Positions 34,745 to 42,942 of a stretch of DNA of 64,000 nucleotides are shown here, piece by piece. The translations under genes and the position numbers were made by a program. Position 1 is the stretch's first letter. Every line of letters begins with the position of its first letter. Source of the stretch: Flavobacterium sp. ASV13 (GTDB lineage Bacteria > Bacteroidota > Bacteroidia > Flavobacteriales > Flavobacteriaceae); contig NZ_JQJY01000004.1 of NCBI RefSeq assembly GCF_000745775.1, positions 124,001-188,000 of the forward strand. Direction: 5' to 3'. The notes under the pieces were generated by a model. It worked only from the letters and a program-made list of their open reading frames with translations, was not told the origin of the DNA and made no database searches.

Positions 34745-35843
34745 ATGACAACAGCCGAACAAGTAAAAGGTATTGTGGAGCGCCTTGGTGCGTTGAGGAG
34801 GTATCTTTGACGTTGATGCCAAGCTAATCGAAATTGCAAACGAAGAAGAAAAGACTTTTGCGCCAGATTTTTGGAACAACCCGAAAGAAGCCGAAAACAT
34901 CGTAAAAAATCTTCGAAACAAGAAAAAATGGATTGAAGATTATGATAAAGCCGTCGAACTTACAGATGAGCTTCAGCTTGCTTATGATTTTTATAAAGAA
35001 GGTGAACTTTCTGTAGAGGAATTAGACGAACAATACAGCGGTGCACAATCGCATATTGAAAACATCGAATTCAAAAACATGCTTTCTGATGAAGGTGATA
35101 GTTTGAGCGCAGTTGTTCAAATTACTGCCGGAGCCGGTGGAACGGAAAGTTGCGACTGGGCTGGAATGCTGATGCGTATGTACATGATGTGGGGTGAAAG
35201 TTATGGTTATAAAATCAAGGAACTTAACTTTCAGGAAGGCGACGTTGCCGGAATCAAAACCGTGACTTTAGAGTTTGAAGGTGATTATTCTTTTGGATAC
35301 TTAAAAGGAGAAAATGGAGTTCATCGTTTGGTTCGAATTTCACCTTTTGACAGTAACGCAAAACGTCATACTTCATTCGTATCGGTTTATGTTTATCCGC
35401 TTGTTGATGATAGTATTGAAATCGACATTAATCCTGCTGATATCGAAATTACGACTTCTCGTTCGAGTGGTGCCGGAGGTCAGAACGTAAATAAAGTTGA
35501 GACAAAAGTTCAGTTGGTTCATAAACCAACCGGAATTCAAATTCAGTGTTCTGAAACACGTTCGCAACAAGATAACAGACAGCGCGCCATGCAAATGCTT
35601 CGTTCTCAATTGTACGAAATTGAATTGAAAAAACAACAAGCACAGCGTGCCGATATTGAAGCCGGAAAAATGAAAATTGAATGGGGTTCGCAAATTCGTA
35701 ACTACGTTATGCAACCTTATAAATTAGTAAAAGACGTTCGTACAGGCTACGAAACCAGCGATGTTGACGGTGTAATGAACGGAAATATCGACCCATTCCT
35801 TAAAGCATATTTAATGATGATGGGGCAGAAAGAAGAAGAGTAA
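34745..35843 (+). CDS. prfB: peptide chain release factor 2 with programmed +1 frameshift
   Basis: Read as two frames. The ATG frame gives 21 codons ending CTT, then TGA (34808-34810). A +1 slip on CTT-T continues at GAC (34809) and runs without interruption to 35843, giving about 365 residues, the normal RF2 length. The site is the conserved RF2 autoregulation signal: AGGAGG-TAT-CTT-TGA-C. The protein has the RF2 tripeptide SPF ([12 protein letters not shown]) and the hydrolysis motif GGQ ([11 protein letters not shown]). A start at an internal ATG (35079) would lose the N-terminal domain and is not real. Confidence 0.96.
34796..34811 (+). promoter_or_regulatory. prfB programmed frameshift site
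   Basis: AGGAGGTATCTTTGAC: purine-rich Shine-Dalgarno-like stretch, six bases, then in-frame TGA followed by C, as in the E. coli site. When RF2 is scarce the ribosome slips from CTT to TTT and reads GAC next. Confidence 0.93.
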
Positions 35844-35916
35844 ACAGTTACAGTTTTCAGTCACAGTAAAGTTGAAACCTGAAACTTGAAACAGCTTTAA
35901 ACTAAAAAAACAAGTT

Positions 35917-36360
35917 ATGATAAAATGGGCCGATGTAATTCATTTTACAAACAAAGGAAATCCTGCTCCAGATAAAAGAGTGGAAAAAACGGAAGAAGAA
36001 TGGAAACAAATTCTGACACCAGAAGAATTTCAGGTAACTCGCTTAAAAGGAACTGAAAGATCTTTCAGCTCAGAATTATGCAGTTTATTTGATCCTGGAA
36101 TTTACGAATGTAAATGCTGCGGAACGGTTCTTTTTGACGCAAGCGAAAAATTTGAATCAGGAACGGGCTGGCCTTCTTTTACACAGCCAATTAAAGAAAA
36201 TGCAATTGGGTATCATGCCGATAAATCATACGGAATGATTCGGGTTGAAGTTGTATGCAATGTCTGTGATGCACATTTAGGACACGTTTTCCCAGATGGC
36301 CCGCCACCAACTGGTCTGCGTTATTGCATAAATGCAGTTTCTCTTTCTAAAACTAAATAA
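35917..36360 (+). CDS. msrB: peptide-methionine (R)-S-oxide reductase
   Basis: 147 residues. Repairs methionine-R-sulfoxide in proteins. Zinc-binding CxxC pairs are in YECKCCGTVLF and VVCNVCDAHLGHVF, and the catalytic Cys is in LRYCINAVSL. SGTGWPSFTQPI is the substrate-binding stretch. No signal peptide, so cytosolic. It follows prfB by 73 bases; a spacer with GAAACCTGAAACTTGAAAC words lies between. Confidence 0.95.
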   Translation: MIKWADVIHFTNKGNPAPDKRVEKTEEEWKQILTPEEFQVTRLKGTERSFSSELCSLFDPGIYECKCCGTVLFDASEKFESGTGWPSFTQPIKENAIGYHADKSYGMIRVEVVCNVCDAHLGHVFPDGPPPTGLRYCINAVSLSKTK

Positions 36361-36705
36361 TGTAAAACATCAAGAAACGATTCCTTTTAAAAAGTGAATC
36401 GTTTTTTTTTTTTGATAATCACGCGATTAACAAAAAAAATGTAAGTTACTGCTTATCAATAAAAAATAACTTCTTTTATTCGTTCAAAAAACTAACCACT
36501 TCGTTTTAAGCAATATAAATTAACACTTGTACTTCTGTTAAAATTAGAAAACCATCAAAATTTTAATACCTAAAGTGTTAATTTTGTAATATTTAAACTA
36601 TTATTTTAAATATCTTTCAACAAACGCATTAAAAATATTAGGTAATTAAAATGTAATTTATTTTATTTGGTAAAAATTATTCCCAAATACTATTAAATAC
36701 ATTAA
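36361..36705. other. spacer between msrB and lpxD
   Basis: Begins with the msrB terminator (36375-36413). The rest is very AT-rich with no open frame. TAATTTTG at 36580-36587 could be the lpxD -7 box, implying a leader of about 110 bases. Confidence 0.5.
36375..36413 (+). terminator. msrB terminator
   Basis: AAACGATTC (36375-36383) pairs perfectly with GAATCGTTT (36396-36404) and is followed by a long T-run. Confidence 0.9.
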
Positions 36706-37704
36706 ATGAAATCTTATTCAATTCAAGAAATAAACGAAGTGATTAATGGCGTGATATACGGCTCAACTTCTCAAAGCATTACTGCAACCGAGCAACTGGA
36801 AAAGGCAACTACTTCGCAAATTTCATTTATTGGAAATAAAAAATATGAAAAACATTGGCCCGCATCAAACGCATCAATAGCAGTTGTAAATGAAGATATT
36901 TCGATCGAGCCTGGTGAAAATCGTGCTTTTATCAAAGTAAAAAATGCTGATTTGGCTATGTCTCAAATACTTGCCCTTTTTGCTCCTCCTGCACCCATAT
37001 TTCGTAGCAATATTCACAAAACAGCCAACATCGATGAAACCGCAGTAATTGCTGAAGGTGCAAAAATTGGTGCTGGCTGTTATATTGGTCCAAAAGTAGA
37101 AATTTGCGCAAATGTTACCTTATACCCAAATGTTACGATTTTAGACGAATGTACTATTGGAAAAAATACAGTTATCTGGTCTGGAACAGTTGTGCGAGAG
37201 CGTTGTCATATTGGTAGTGATTGCATTATTCATCCAAATGCAACTATTGGTGCTGATGGTTTTGGATTTCGTCCTTGCAAAGAAAACGGACTTGTAAAAA
37301 TTCCACAAATTGGAAATGTAATTATTGGAAACGGTGTGGAAATTGGAGCAAATACTTGTGTTGACCGCGGAAAATTCAGTTCAACAGTTTTAGGAGACGG
37401 TTGTAAAATCGATAATTTAGTTCAAATTGGACATAATAGTAAATTAGGTAAATTCTGTATTATGGCTGGAAACAGTGGTTTGGCAGGTTCTGTAACTTTA
37501 GGAAACGGCGTTATCATTGGCGGAAGCGCATCAATAAAAGATCATACAACTATTGGAGATGGAGCCGTAATTGGCGCAGGATCTGGTGTTACTGGAGACG
37601 TTCCTGCAGGAAAAACAATGCTTGGTTATCCTGCAGTTGAAGCCAGAGATGCTCTTAAACAATGGGCAATGCTAAAACGAATGGTTTGCGCTCCTAAAAA
37701 ATAA
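36706..37704 (+). CDS. lpxD: UDP-3-O-acylglucosamine N-acyltransferase
   Basis: 332 residues. Third step of lipid A synthesis. N-terminal uridine-binding domain (about 1-100), then hexapeptide repeats forming a left-handed beta-helix (AVIAEGAKIGAGCYIGPKVE through TTIGDGAVIGAGSGVTG). The catalytic His lies in DNLVQIGHNSKLG, and the family stretch IGADGFGF is present. It is a stand-alone gene here; in many Bacteroidota lpxD is grouped with lpxC-fabZ, which are not in this window, so it may be a second copy. Confidence 0.9.
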   Translation: MKSYSIQEINEVINGVIYGSTSQSITATEQLEKATTSQISFIGNKKYEKHWPASNASIAVVNEDISIEPGENRAFIKVKNADLAMSQILALFAPPAPIFRSNIHKTANIDETAVIAEGAKIGAGCYIGPKVEICANVTLYPNVTILDECTIGKNTVIWSGTVVRERCHIGSDCIIHPNATIGADGFGFRPCKENGLVKIPQIGNVIIGNGVEIGANTCVDRGKFSSTVLGDGCKIDNLVQIGHNSKLGKFCIMAGNSGLAGSVTLGNGVIIGGSASIKDHTTIGDGAVIGAGSGVTGDVPAGKTMLGYPAVEARDALKQWAMLKRMVCAPKK

Positions 37705-37725
37705 TTATACTTTGTTTTATATATA

Positions 37726-37755
37726 AAAACATCCGCTGCAACGGATGTTTTTTGT
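37726..37755. terminator. lpxD terminator, possibly bidirectional
   Basis: AAAACATCCG and CGGATGTTTT pair perfectly with T residues after and A residues before; it lies between lpxD and the convergent small gene. Confidence 0.85.
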
Positions 37756-37757
37756 TT

Positions 37758-37964
37758 TTATAAAGCTTCACATTCAAAGCCAATAGCTTTCATTAAAAAA
37801 ATTACTTTTTCGATAATATCATCTTTACATTCAAATCTTAGAATATTATCGCAGTCTTCGAGATCAAAATTCCATTTAGAATTAGGAAATAATCTATTTA
37901 GTTTTGGTGTAACTTTCTTCACTTTCGAAATGCTGTCAACATTTGTCTTGAACACAAAAATCAT
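37758..37964 (-). CDS. small hypothetical protein (ferredoxin-like fold suggested)
   Basis: 68 residues. Pattern strand-helix-strand-strand-helix (MIFVFKTNV, SKVKKVTPKLNRLF, WNFDLEDCDNILRFEC, DIIEKVIFLMKAIGF) suggests a ferredoxin-like fold similar to heavy-metal-associated domains but without their CxxC. Last gene of the TetR-controlled group, five bases after the DUF3817 gene. Function unknown. Confidence 0.6.
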   Translation of the reverse strand: MIFVFKTNVDSISKVKKVTPKLNRLFPNSKWNFDLEDCDNILRFECKDDIIEKVIFLMKAIGFECEAL

Positions 37965-37969
37965 AATTT

Positions 37970-38281
37970 TTACTGGTTTTGAATTTTACTTAAAATTTTA
38001 GAATCAATGTAAAAAGTACCAAACGGAATTATGCATGCCAAAAGTACTTTCCAGGTTGTCGTGGCAAATTTCCAGTTCTGCTCTATTCCAACACTCAATG
38101 TATTAAAAACAAAAAGTAAAAATAAAATACCATGAATTGTTCCTACTGGCCGTGTTAAAAAAGGCATTTCAAAAATATATTTCATAGGCATTGCTATAAA
38201 AAGCAAAATCAGAAGTGAAGTTCCTTCAAGGAATCCAATAATTCGTAATCTTCCAGTATTTGTCTTCAGTAAATTTTTCAT
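37970..38281 (-). CDS. DUF3817 membrane protein
   Basis: 103 residues, three membrane segments (about 14-32, 45-63, 75-93). The stretch GRLRIIGFLEGTSLLILLFIAMPMKY and GTIHGILFLLFVF are typical of DUF3817. It begins two bases after the stop of the upstream membrane protein gene, so the two are coupled. Function unknown. Confidence 0.85.
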   Translation of the reverse strand: MKNLLKTNTGRLRIIGFLEGTSLLILLFIAMPMKYIFEMPFLTRPVGTIHGILFLLFVFNTLSVGIEQNWKFATTTWKVLLACIIPFGTFYIDSKILSKIQNQ

Positions 38282-38283
38282 AA

Positions 38284-38742
38284 TTATCTAAAATAAGGTC
38301 GGTTTGCAAGAGGAGAAAATGGCCACGGAATGGCAATAAAAATGATTAATAAGGCAAGAGAAAACCAAATAAGCATAGTTTTGAACTTTTGTTCATCAGA
38401 AAGTTTTCTTTTAGCCAGAGCCGAACCAATCGTTATCAAAACTATTGCAACTAACATCAAAACAATATGAATAATTCCAAAAAATAAAGCATCTAAATTT
38501 TGAATCTCTTCTTTAAAATTTTTCCAGAAATACTTCACAATTGGACTTTGTACATAAACTAATATTCCAAAAATAAGCTGAATATGAGCAATTGTAGCCG
38601 TCCAGTGACGGATGAGGTTATCCTTTTTAGTAAAAGGAAGTTTTTGAGAATAACCTTTGTAAGCGATATAAATAGAATATAACAAGCTTACCAATACGAG
38701 CCATCTTATAAAAGAATGGCCTTCTAAAATAGTTTGATACAT
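38284..38742 (-). CDS. integral membrane protein, TetR-controlled
   Basis: 152 residues from the ATG (MYQTILEGHSFIRWLVL); an ATG eight codons upstream lies inside the promoter and is rejected. Four membrane segments are visible (about 12-30, 48-67, 82-105, 118-138). Conserved-looking His residues at HSFIRW, RHW and AHIQL might bind heme or metal, which is a guess. First gene of a three-gene operon whose promoter is covered by a TetR-type operator. Confidence 0.7.
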   Translation of the reverse strand: MYQTILEGHSFIRWLVLVSLLYSIYIAYKGYSQKLPFTKKDNLIRHWTATIAHIQLIFGILVYVQSPIVKYFWKNFKEEIQNLDALFFGIIHIVLMLVAIVLITIGSALAKRKLSDEQKFKTMLIWFSLALLIIFIAIPWPFSPLANRPYFR

Positions 38743-38763
38743 TGTTTTTTGATTAAGACAATG

Positions 38764-38802
38764 CAAATATATCCAAAAACATACTGATTAGTATGTTTTT
38801 GG
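38764..38802 (-). promoter_or_regulatory. TetR operator overlapping the membrane-protein promoter
   Basis: A perfect 13-base inverted repeat with a 4-base centre (38773-38802, core ATACTGATTAGTAT) lies directly upstream of TATATTTG (minus strand, 38764-38771), so a bound repressor would block the promoter. The core is almost identical to the palindrome at the tetR start. Confidence 0.8.
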
Positions 38803-38811
38803 AAAATAATT

Positions 38812-39402
38812 TTATTTCAAACCATTTAAATAACTTTTAAGTTCCTTTAAATAAACCAGATAAGAAGAATTATCGTTTTGAAGTTTTCCGAAATTTCGAA
38901 TTCCCCAATAACCCGAAAGGATGAAAAAAGCAACTTGTTCACCCACAACATCTTTTCTAATCAAACCGAATTCTTTCCCTTTTTCAATTGAATTTATAAT
39001 CGTTGCTTTCCATAAATCGACCAATTCTGCCAAAGCTTCACTAAACTTATTATTCCACGGCGTCATTTCCTGCGTAAGATTTCCAACTGGACACCCGTAT
39101 TTTACTTGCAAAAAAGGATCTTCGAGCAATAAATATGAAATCATATTATAAAAATCTTCTGTAGGATTTTGAGAAGCTTCTGTAGGCTTTATAAAATGTT
39201 CCTGCATTGTAGGTTTTAGAATTTCTTCAATAATGGCAACTCCCATTTCATCTTTGGTTTTAAAATGGTAATAAAAAGCACCTTTTGTAACTTGAGTTGT
39301 CGCAATAATTTCATCTATACTTGTGGTTTGATAGCCTTTTGTATAGATCAATTCAAATGCTTTATGAAGAATGTTTAATCGGGTGTTTGCAGCTTTAGAC
39401 AT
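38812..39402 (-). CDS. TetR/AcrR family transcriptional regulator
   Basis: 196 residues. N-terminal helix-turn-helix (about 5-50): RLNILHKAFELIYTKGYQTTSIDEI, VTKGAFYYHFKTKDEM. The C-terminal ligand-binding domain is typical in length (TetR_C-like, VKYGCPVGNLTQEMTP). Transcribed toward the membrane-protein operon. Palindromes at its own start and at the operon promoter indicate autorepression and repression of the neighbour. Ligand unknown. Confidence 0.92.
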   Translation of the reverse strand: MSKAANTRLNILHKAFELIYTKGYQTTSIDEIIATTQVTKGAFYYHFKTKDEMGVAIIEEILKPTMQEHFIKPTEASQNPTEDFYNMISYLLLEDPFLQVKYGCPVGNLTQEMTPWNNKFSEALAELVDLWKATIINSIEKGKEFGLIRKDVVGEQVAFFILSGYWGIRNFGKLQNDNSSYLVYLKELKSYLNGLK

Positions 39403-39407
39403 AAAAA

Positions 39408-39421
39408 ATACTAATTAGTAT
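39408..39421 (-). promoter_or_regulatory. TetR auto-operator
   Basis: ATACTAATTAGTAT, a perfect 14-base palindrome, five bases before the tetR ATG. It differs from the core at 38781 by one base. Confidence 0.75.
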
Positions 39422-39586
39422 GAAAAAACAAATTAAAGAAAAATAATCGGTTTATAATTCTTGAAGTCGTTTTGAAAAAATCTGAAAAAACATTTACAAA
39501 CTTTTTCTTAATTCGTAAAGCAACTCATTTATTTCAATTGATTTTGTAAATTAGCCAACACTATTTTGTAAAATCAATATTATATC

Positions 39587-41215
39587 ATGGATTTAAACTT
39601 CAATAAAAACGAAGATCACAATAAATTACTACTTTCAGAATTAAAACAAAAATTTGCTAAAGTAAAACTGGGCGGAGGCGAAAAACGAATTGCAAAACTT
39701 CATTCCGAGGGAAAAATGACAGCTCGTGAACGCATCGCTTATTTATTGGATGAAAATTCAGAAAATATTGAAATTGGTGGTTTCGCAGGCGAGGGAATGT
39801 ACAAAGAACATGGCGGTTGCCCTTCTGGTGGCGTCGTGGTAAAAATTGGCTACATCAAAGGTAAACAATGCATTGTTGTTGCTAATGACGCTACTGTAAA
39901 AGCGGGTGCATGGTTTCCAATTACAGGAAAGAAAAACCTACGTGCGCAGGAAATCGCTATAGAAAACAGACTTCCAATAATTTATCTTGTTGACAGCGCA
40001 GGCGTTTATCTGCCAATGCAGGATGAAATTTTTCCAGATAAAGAACATTTTGGACGCATCTTTAGAAATAATGCCCAAATGAGCAGTATGGGAATTACGC
40101 AAATCGCTGCCGTTATGGGAAGCTGTGTTGCCGGTGGCGCTTATTTGCCAATTATGAGCGATGAAGCCTTGATTGTAGACAAAACCGGAAGTATTTTCCT
40201 TGCGGGAAGTTATTTGGTAAAAGCCGCAATTGGTGAAACTATCGACAATGAAACTTTAGGAGGTGCCACAACACATTGCGAAATCTCCGGAGTTACTGAT
40301 TATAAAGCTAAAGATGACAAGGATGCTTTGGACAAAATCAAAAATATTGTAGATAAAATTGGTGATTTCGACAAAGCTGGCTATAGCCGAATCAAAGCTG
40401 AAAAACCTGCTTTGGATCCAAAAGATATTTACGGAATTCTACCAAAAGCCCGTACAGAACAATATGATATGATGGAAATCATCAATCGTTTGGTTGATAA
40501 TTCAGAATTTGAAGCTTATAAAGAAGGTTATGGACAATCTCTCATTACAGGTTACGCCAGAATTGACGGTTGGGCAGTTGGAATTATTGCGAATCAGCGA
40601 AAAGTGGTTAAGACTAAAAAAGGCGAAATGCAATTTGGAGGCGTAATTTACTCTGATAGTGCCGACAAAGCAACCCGTTTTATTGCCAATTGCAATCAAA
40701 AGAAAATTCCATTAGTTTTTTTACAGGACGTTACTGGTTTTATGGTAGGCTCAAAATCTGAACATGGAGGAATAATCAAAGATGGTGCAAAAATGGTAAA
40801 TGCCGTGAGTAATTCTGTTGTACCGAAATTTACAGTGATTGTTGGAAATTCTTATGGTGCAGGAAATTACGCAATGTGCGGAAAAGCTTATGATCCTCGA
40901 TTAATATTTGCTTGGCCAAGCGCGGAACTTGCCGTGATGGGTGGAACGCAAGCTGCTAAGGTTTTGGCACAAATTGAAGCTTCTTCGCTCAAAGCAAAAG
41001 GAGAAGTTGTAGATGAAGCCAAAGAAACAGAGCTATTCAACAAAATAAAAGCACGTTACGACGAACAGACTTCGCCTTATTATGCCGCATCAAGATTATG
41101 GACAGATGCAATCATTGATCCGCTTGATACACGCAAATGGATTTCAATGGGAATCGAGGCTGCAAACCACGCTCCTATTCAAAAACCATTTAATTTAGGC
41201 GTTATTCAGGTTTAA
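39587..41215 (+). CDS. acyl-CoA carboxylase beta subunit (carboxyltransferase)
   Basis: 542 residues, full length for the carboxyltransferase subunit of propionyl- or methylcrotonyl-CoA carboxylase. N-terminal half: GGGEKRIAKLHSEGKMTARERI, DSAGVYLPMQDEIFP, AAVMGSCVAGGAYLPIMSDE. C-terminal half: PLVFLQDVTGFMVG, GNSYGAGNYAMCGKAYDPR, AVMGGTQAAKVL. SAGVYLP and the Cys-containing loop are closer to methylcrotonyl-CoA carboxylase. The biotin carboxylase subunit is not adjacent. Confidence 0.9.
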   Translation: MDLNFNKNEDHNKLLLSELKQKFAKVKLGGGEKRIAKLHSEGKMTARERIAYLLDENSENIEIGGFAGEGMYKEHGGCPSGGVVVKIGYIKGKQCIVVANDATVKAGAWFPITGKKNLRAQEIAIENRLPIIYLVDSAGVYLPMQDEIFPDKEHFGRIFRNNAQMSSMGITQIAAVMGSCVAGGAYLPIMSDEALIVDKTGSIFLAGSYLVKAAIGETIDNETLGGATTHCEISGVTDYKAKDDKDALDKIKNIVDKIGDFDKAGYSRIKAEKPALDPKDIYGILPKARTEQYDMMEIINRLVDNSEFEAYKEGYGQSLITGYARIDGWAVGIIANQRKVVKTKKGEMQFGGVIYSDSADKATRFIANCNQKKIPLVFLQDVTGFMVGSKSEHGGIIKDGAKMVNAVSNSVVPKFTVIVGNSYGAGNYAMCGKAYDPRLIFAWPSAELAVMGGTQAAKVLAQIEASSLKAKGEVVDEAKETELFNKIKARYDEQTSPYYAASRLWTDAIIDPLDTRKWISMGIEAANHAPIQKPFNLGVIQV

Positions 41216-41338
41216 AGCATTCCGAAATTCTCATTTTAAGTTAAATAAACACCAAAAAACTCATTTTCAACGACTTATTATTAAATATGTTATTAAAATT
41301 TAGTAATTTTAATAAACAATTTTTAATCACGCAATGTC

Positions 41339-41761
41339 ATGGAAAATGTAAAAAGCTTGAATAAATGGGCAAATGCGCACACTTATTTACCAGTAGATTT
41401 AGTACGTATCGTATTGGGTGTTTTTTTATTTATGAAAGGAGTTTCATTTGTAACTAACGTTCAATATCTGCATGATTTAATTTCTCCAATCGATCAGTTT
41501 GGAGGCGGAATGTTCCTTCTGCATTATATTGCGCCCGCACATATGATTGGAGGAATAATGATCGTTTTCGGTCTGCTCACCCGTTGGGCTATTGCCGCAC
41601 AACTGCCTATCCTTTTTGGAGCAGTTTTAGTAAACTTCATGGGACGAATGCATTCTGAAAGCCTAATTCTTGCAATTGCAGTTTTACTGCTTTGCATTTT
41701 CTTTCTATTTTATGGCGGGGGAAAGCATTCCGCCGATTATTATTTTAAAATGCAACAATAA
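41339..41761 (+). CDS. DoxX family membrane protein
   Basis: 140 residues with four membrane segments. N-terminus VDLVRIVLGVFLFMKGVSFV and the motif IAPAHMIGGIMIVFGLLTRWAIAAQLPILF are characteristic of the DoxX/SURF4-like family. Function in this lineage is unknown. A hairpin follows the stop codon. Confidence 0.85.
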   Translation: MENVKSLNKWANAHTYLPVDLVRIVLGVFLFMKGVSFVTNVQYLHDLISPIDQFGGGMFLLHYIAPAHMIGGIMIVFGLLTRWAIAAQLPILFGAVLVNFMGRMHSESLILAIAVLLLCIFFLFYGGGKHSADYYFKMQQ

Positions 41762-41766
41762 TATAC

Positions 41767-41804
41767 TTTTATCCTCAACTTATCTATTTAGGTTGAGGAT
41801 AAAA
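41767..41804 (+). terminator. hairpin after the DoxX gene
   Basis: TTTTATCCTCAAC and GTTGAGGATAAAA pair perfectly over 13 bases. No T-run follows on the plus strand, so it may be an mRNA 3' stabiliser rather than an intrinsic terminator. Confidence 0.6.
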
Positions 41805-41879
41805 CAAAAAAGCATTTTTAAGACTTAATTAGCACTTCAAAATTTTATTTATTGTGTTTTATGAACTAAATTCGCCACC

Positions 41880-42227
41880 ATGAATTGGATTCGTAAGACC
41901 GTCTTGTTTATATCACTTTTGATTATAGCATTCTTTGCCACACAGGCAAGTGATGTTCCTATGCAACAAATTGAGAGTCAAAAAACAGATACTAACTTCT
42001 CCAAAGATACTCCTGATTCTTCTGCATTTATTCAGCCTCAGGCAAGTTACCAATTTGCAGCAAGCATTAAAACAGAATATCCTGCAGTAATAAAATGGTT
42101 TGATTCTTTACTGTCAGTCGTTCCACAACATAAAGCTGTTAAATCAGCATTTAATTTTACTCGTCAATTTTCGACTCAGAGCAAGAAAATCTCTTTAATG
42201 CTCTACGCTTTCCATTTTTTCTGGTAA
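41880..42227 (+). CDS. hypothetical exported or anchored protein
   Basis: 115 residues. A hydrophobic N-terminal segment (TVLFISLLIIAFFATQAS, about 7-24) reads as a signal peptide or anchor. The remainder is polar with no recognised domain, ending KKISLMLYAFHFFW. No relation to the neighbours is evident. Real coding is supported by length and codon pattern rather than by family. Confidence 0.5.
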   Translation: MNWIRKTVLFISLLIIAFFATQASDVPMQQIESQKTDTNFSKDTPDSSAFIQPQASYQFAASIKTEYPAVIKWFDSLLSVVPQHKAVKSAFNFTRQFSTQSKKISLMLYAFHFFW

Positions 42228-42343
42228 ATAAATCTCTGAAATTTTTATTCGAAAGAAATCTTTTCTTTCACAAGTCTTAAGGCCGTTTTCTATCTGAAAA
42301 CTGTTTATAATTTCATATTATTTATCAAATTAAAAAATCAAAA

Positions 42344-42820
42344 ATGGAAACAAGTGTAACCATAATTGGTGCTGTGATTGCAATTATAGTCGCAATTCCA
42401 ATCTATTTTTCAGCACGAACGAGCGCTGCAAATAAATCTAAAATCCTAAATATCAAAAAGAAATTCAACTCAACTCATCCTGAAGATTTTGATTTGACTG
42501 AATCTCAAAGCAATAAAACGCTTACTCTGGATCAAAAAAACAAAAGATTCATTTTAATGAATTTTAATCCAAATCAGCAAGAATCAACTTTTGTCGACTT
42601 AAAAAGTGTTTCTTCCTGCAAATTAGTTTTAACAACAGACGGAAATTCTGATACTATTCTAAAAATAGATTTTGAATTTCAGCAAAACGAAACTTCTCAA
42701 AAAATCACCATACCATTCTATGATTTTGATGATGACCGCATCAAGCAAATTAGCGCTTATCAAGATCATGTTTTTGCAAAAAAATGGCTTAAAATCATCC
42801 AAGATTCTATTTCACGTTAG
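42344..42820 (+). CDS. hypothetical protein with N-terminal membrane segment
   Basis: 158 residues. One membrane segment at the N-terminus (VTIIGAVIAIIVAIPIYFSA, about 4-23) and a soluble beta-rich domain behind it (FILMNFNPNQQESTFVDLKS, TDGNSDTILKIDFEF) that would face the cytoplasm. No family recognised. Ends with an intrinsic terminator just before the hemN regulatory region. Confidence 0.6.
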   Translation: METSVTIIGAVIAIIVAIPIYFSARTSAANKSKILNIKKKFNSTHPEDFDLTESQSNKTLTLDQKNKRFILMNFNPNQQESTFVDLKSVSSCKLVLTTDGNSDTILKIDFEFQQNETSQKITIPFYDFDDDRIKQISAYQDHVFAKKWLKIIQDSISR

Positions 42821-42834
42821 TTATTTAATTCAGT

Positions 42835-42866
42835 AAAGAGGCTCAATTTTTGAGTCTCTTTTTTTT
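42835..42866 (+). terminator. terminator upstream of hemN
   Basis: AAAGAG-G-CTCAA and TTGAG-T-CTCTTT form a stem with one mismatch, followed by T residues. Confidence 0.8.
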
Positions 42867-42875
42867 GTCAGTAAT

Positions 42876-42919
42876 ATGATATTTATCATTTTAATTTTTG
42901 AGACAGTAAAGTAATTTTG
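42876..42919 (+). promoter_or_regulatory. FNR/CRP-like site and promoter of hemN
   Basis: ATGATATTTATCAT (42876-42889) fits TGA-N6-TCA, the FNR/CRP-type half-site spacing. Exactly 22 bases later is TAATTTTG (42912-42919). The centre of the site falls near -41, the class II activator position. The same site and spacing occur before ccoS. Confidence 0.75.
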
Positions 42920-42942
42920 ATATCTCTCTAAATGTTTTATTT

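Noticed and set aside
34745..34811. prfB as a frameshifted pseudogene
   Set aside because: The stop lies in the conserved RF2 frameshift signal and the rest of the frame is intact, so this is programmed recoding.
34661..34921. Minus-strand frame across the prfB start
   Set aside because: It overlaps the recoded N-terminal part of prfB and its translation has no protein-like features.
35079..35843. A shorter RF2-like gene beginning at an internal ATG
   Set aside because: The real gene starts at 34745 and crosses a programmed frameshift; the short version would lack the N-terminal domain.
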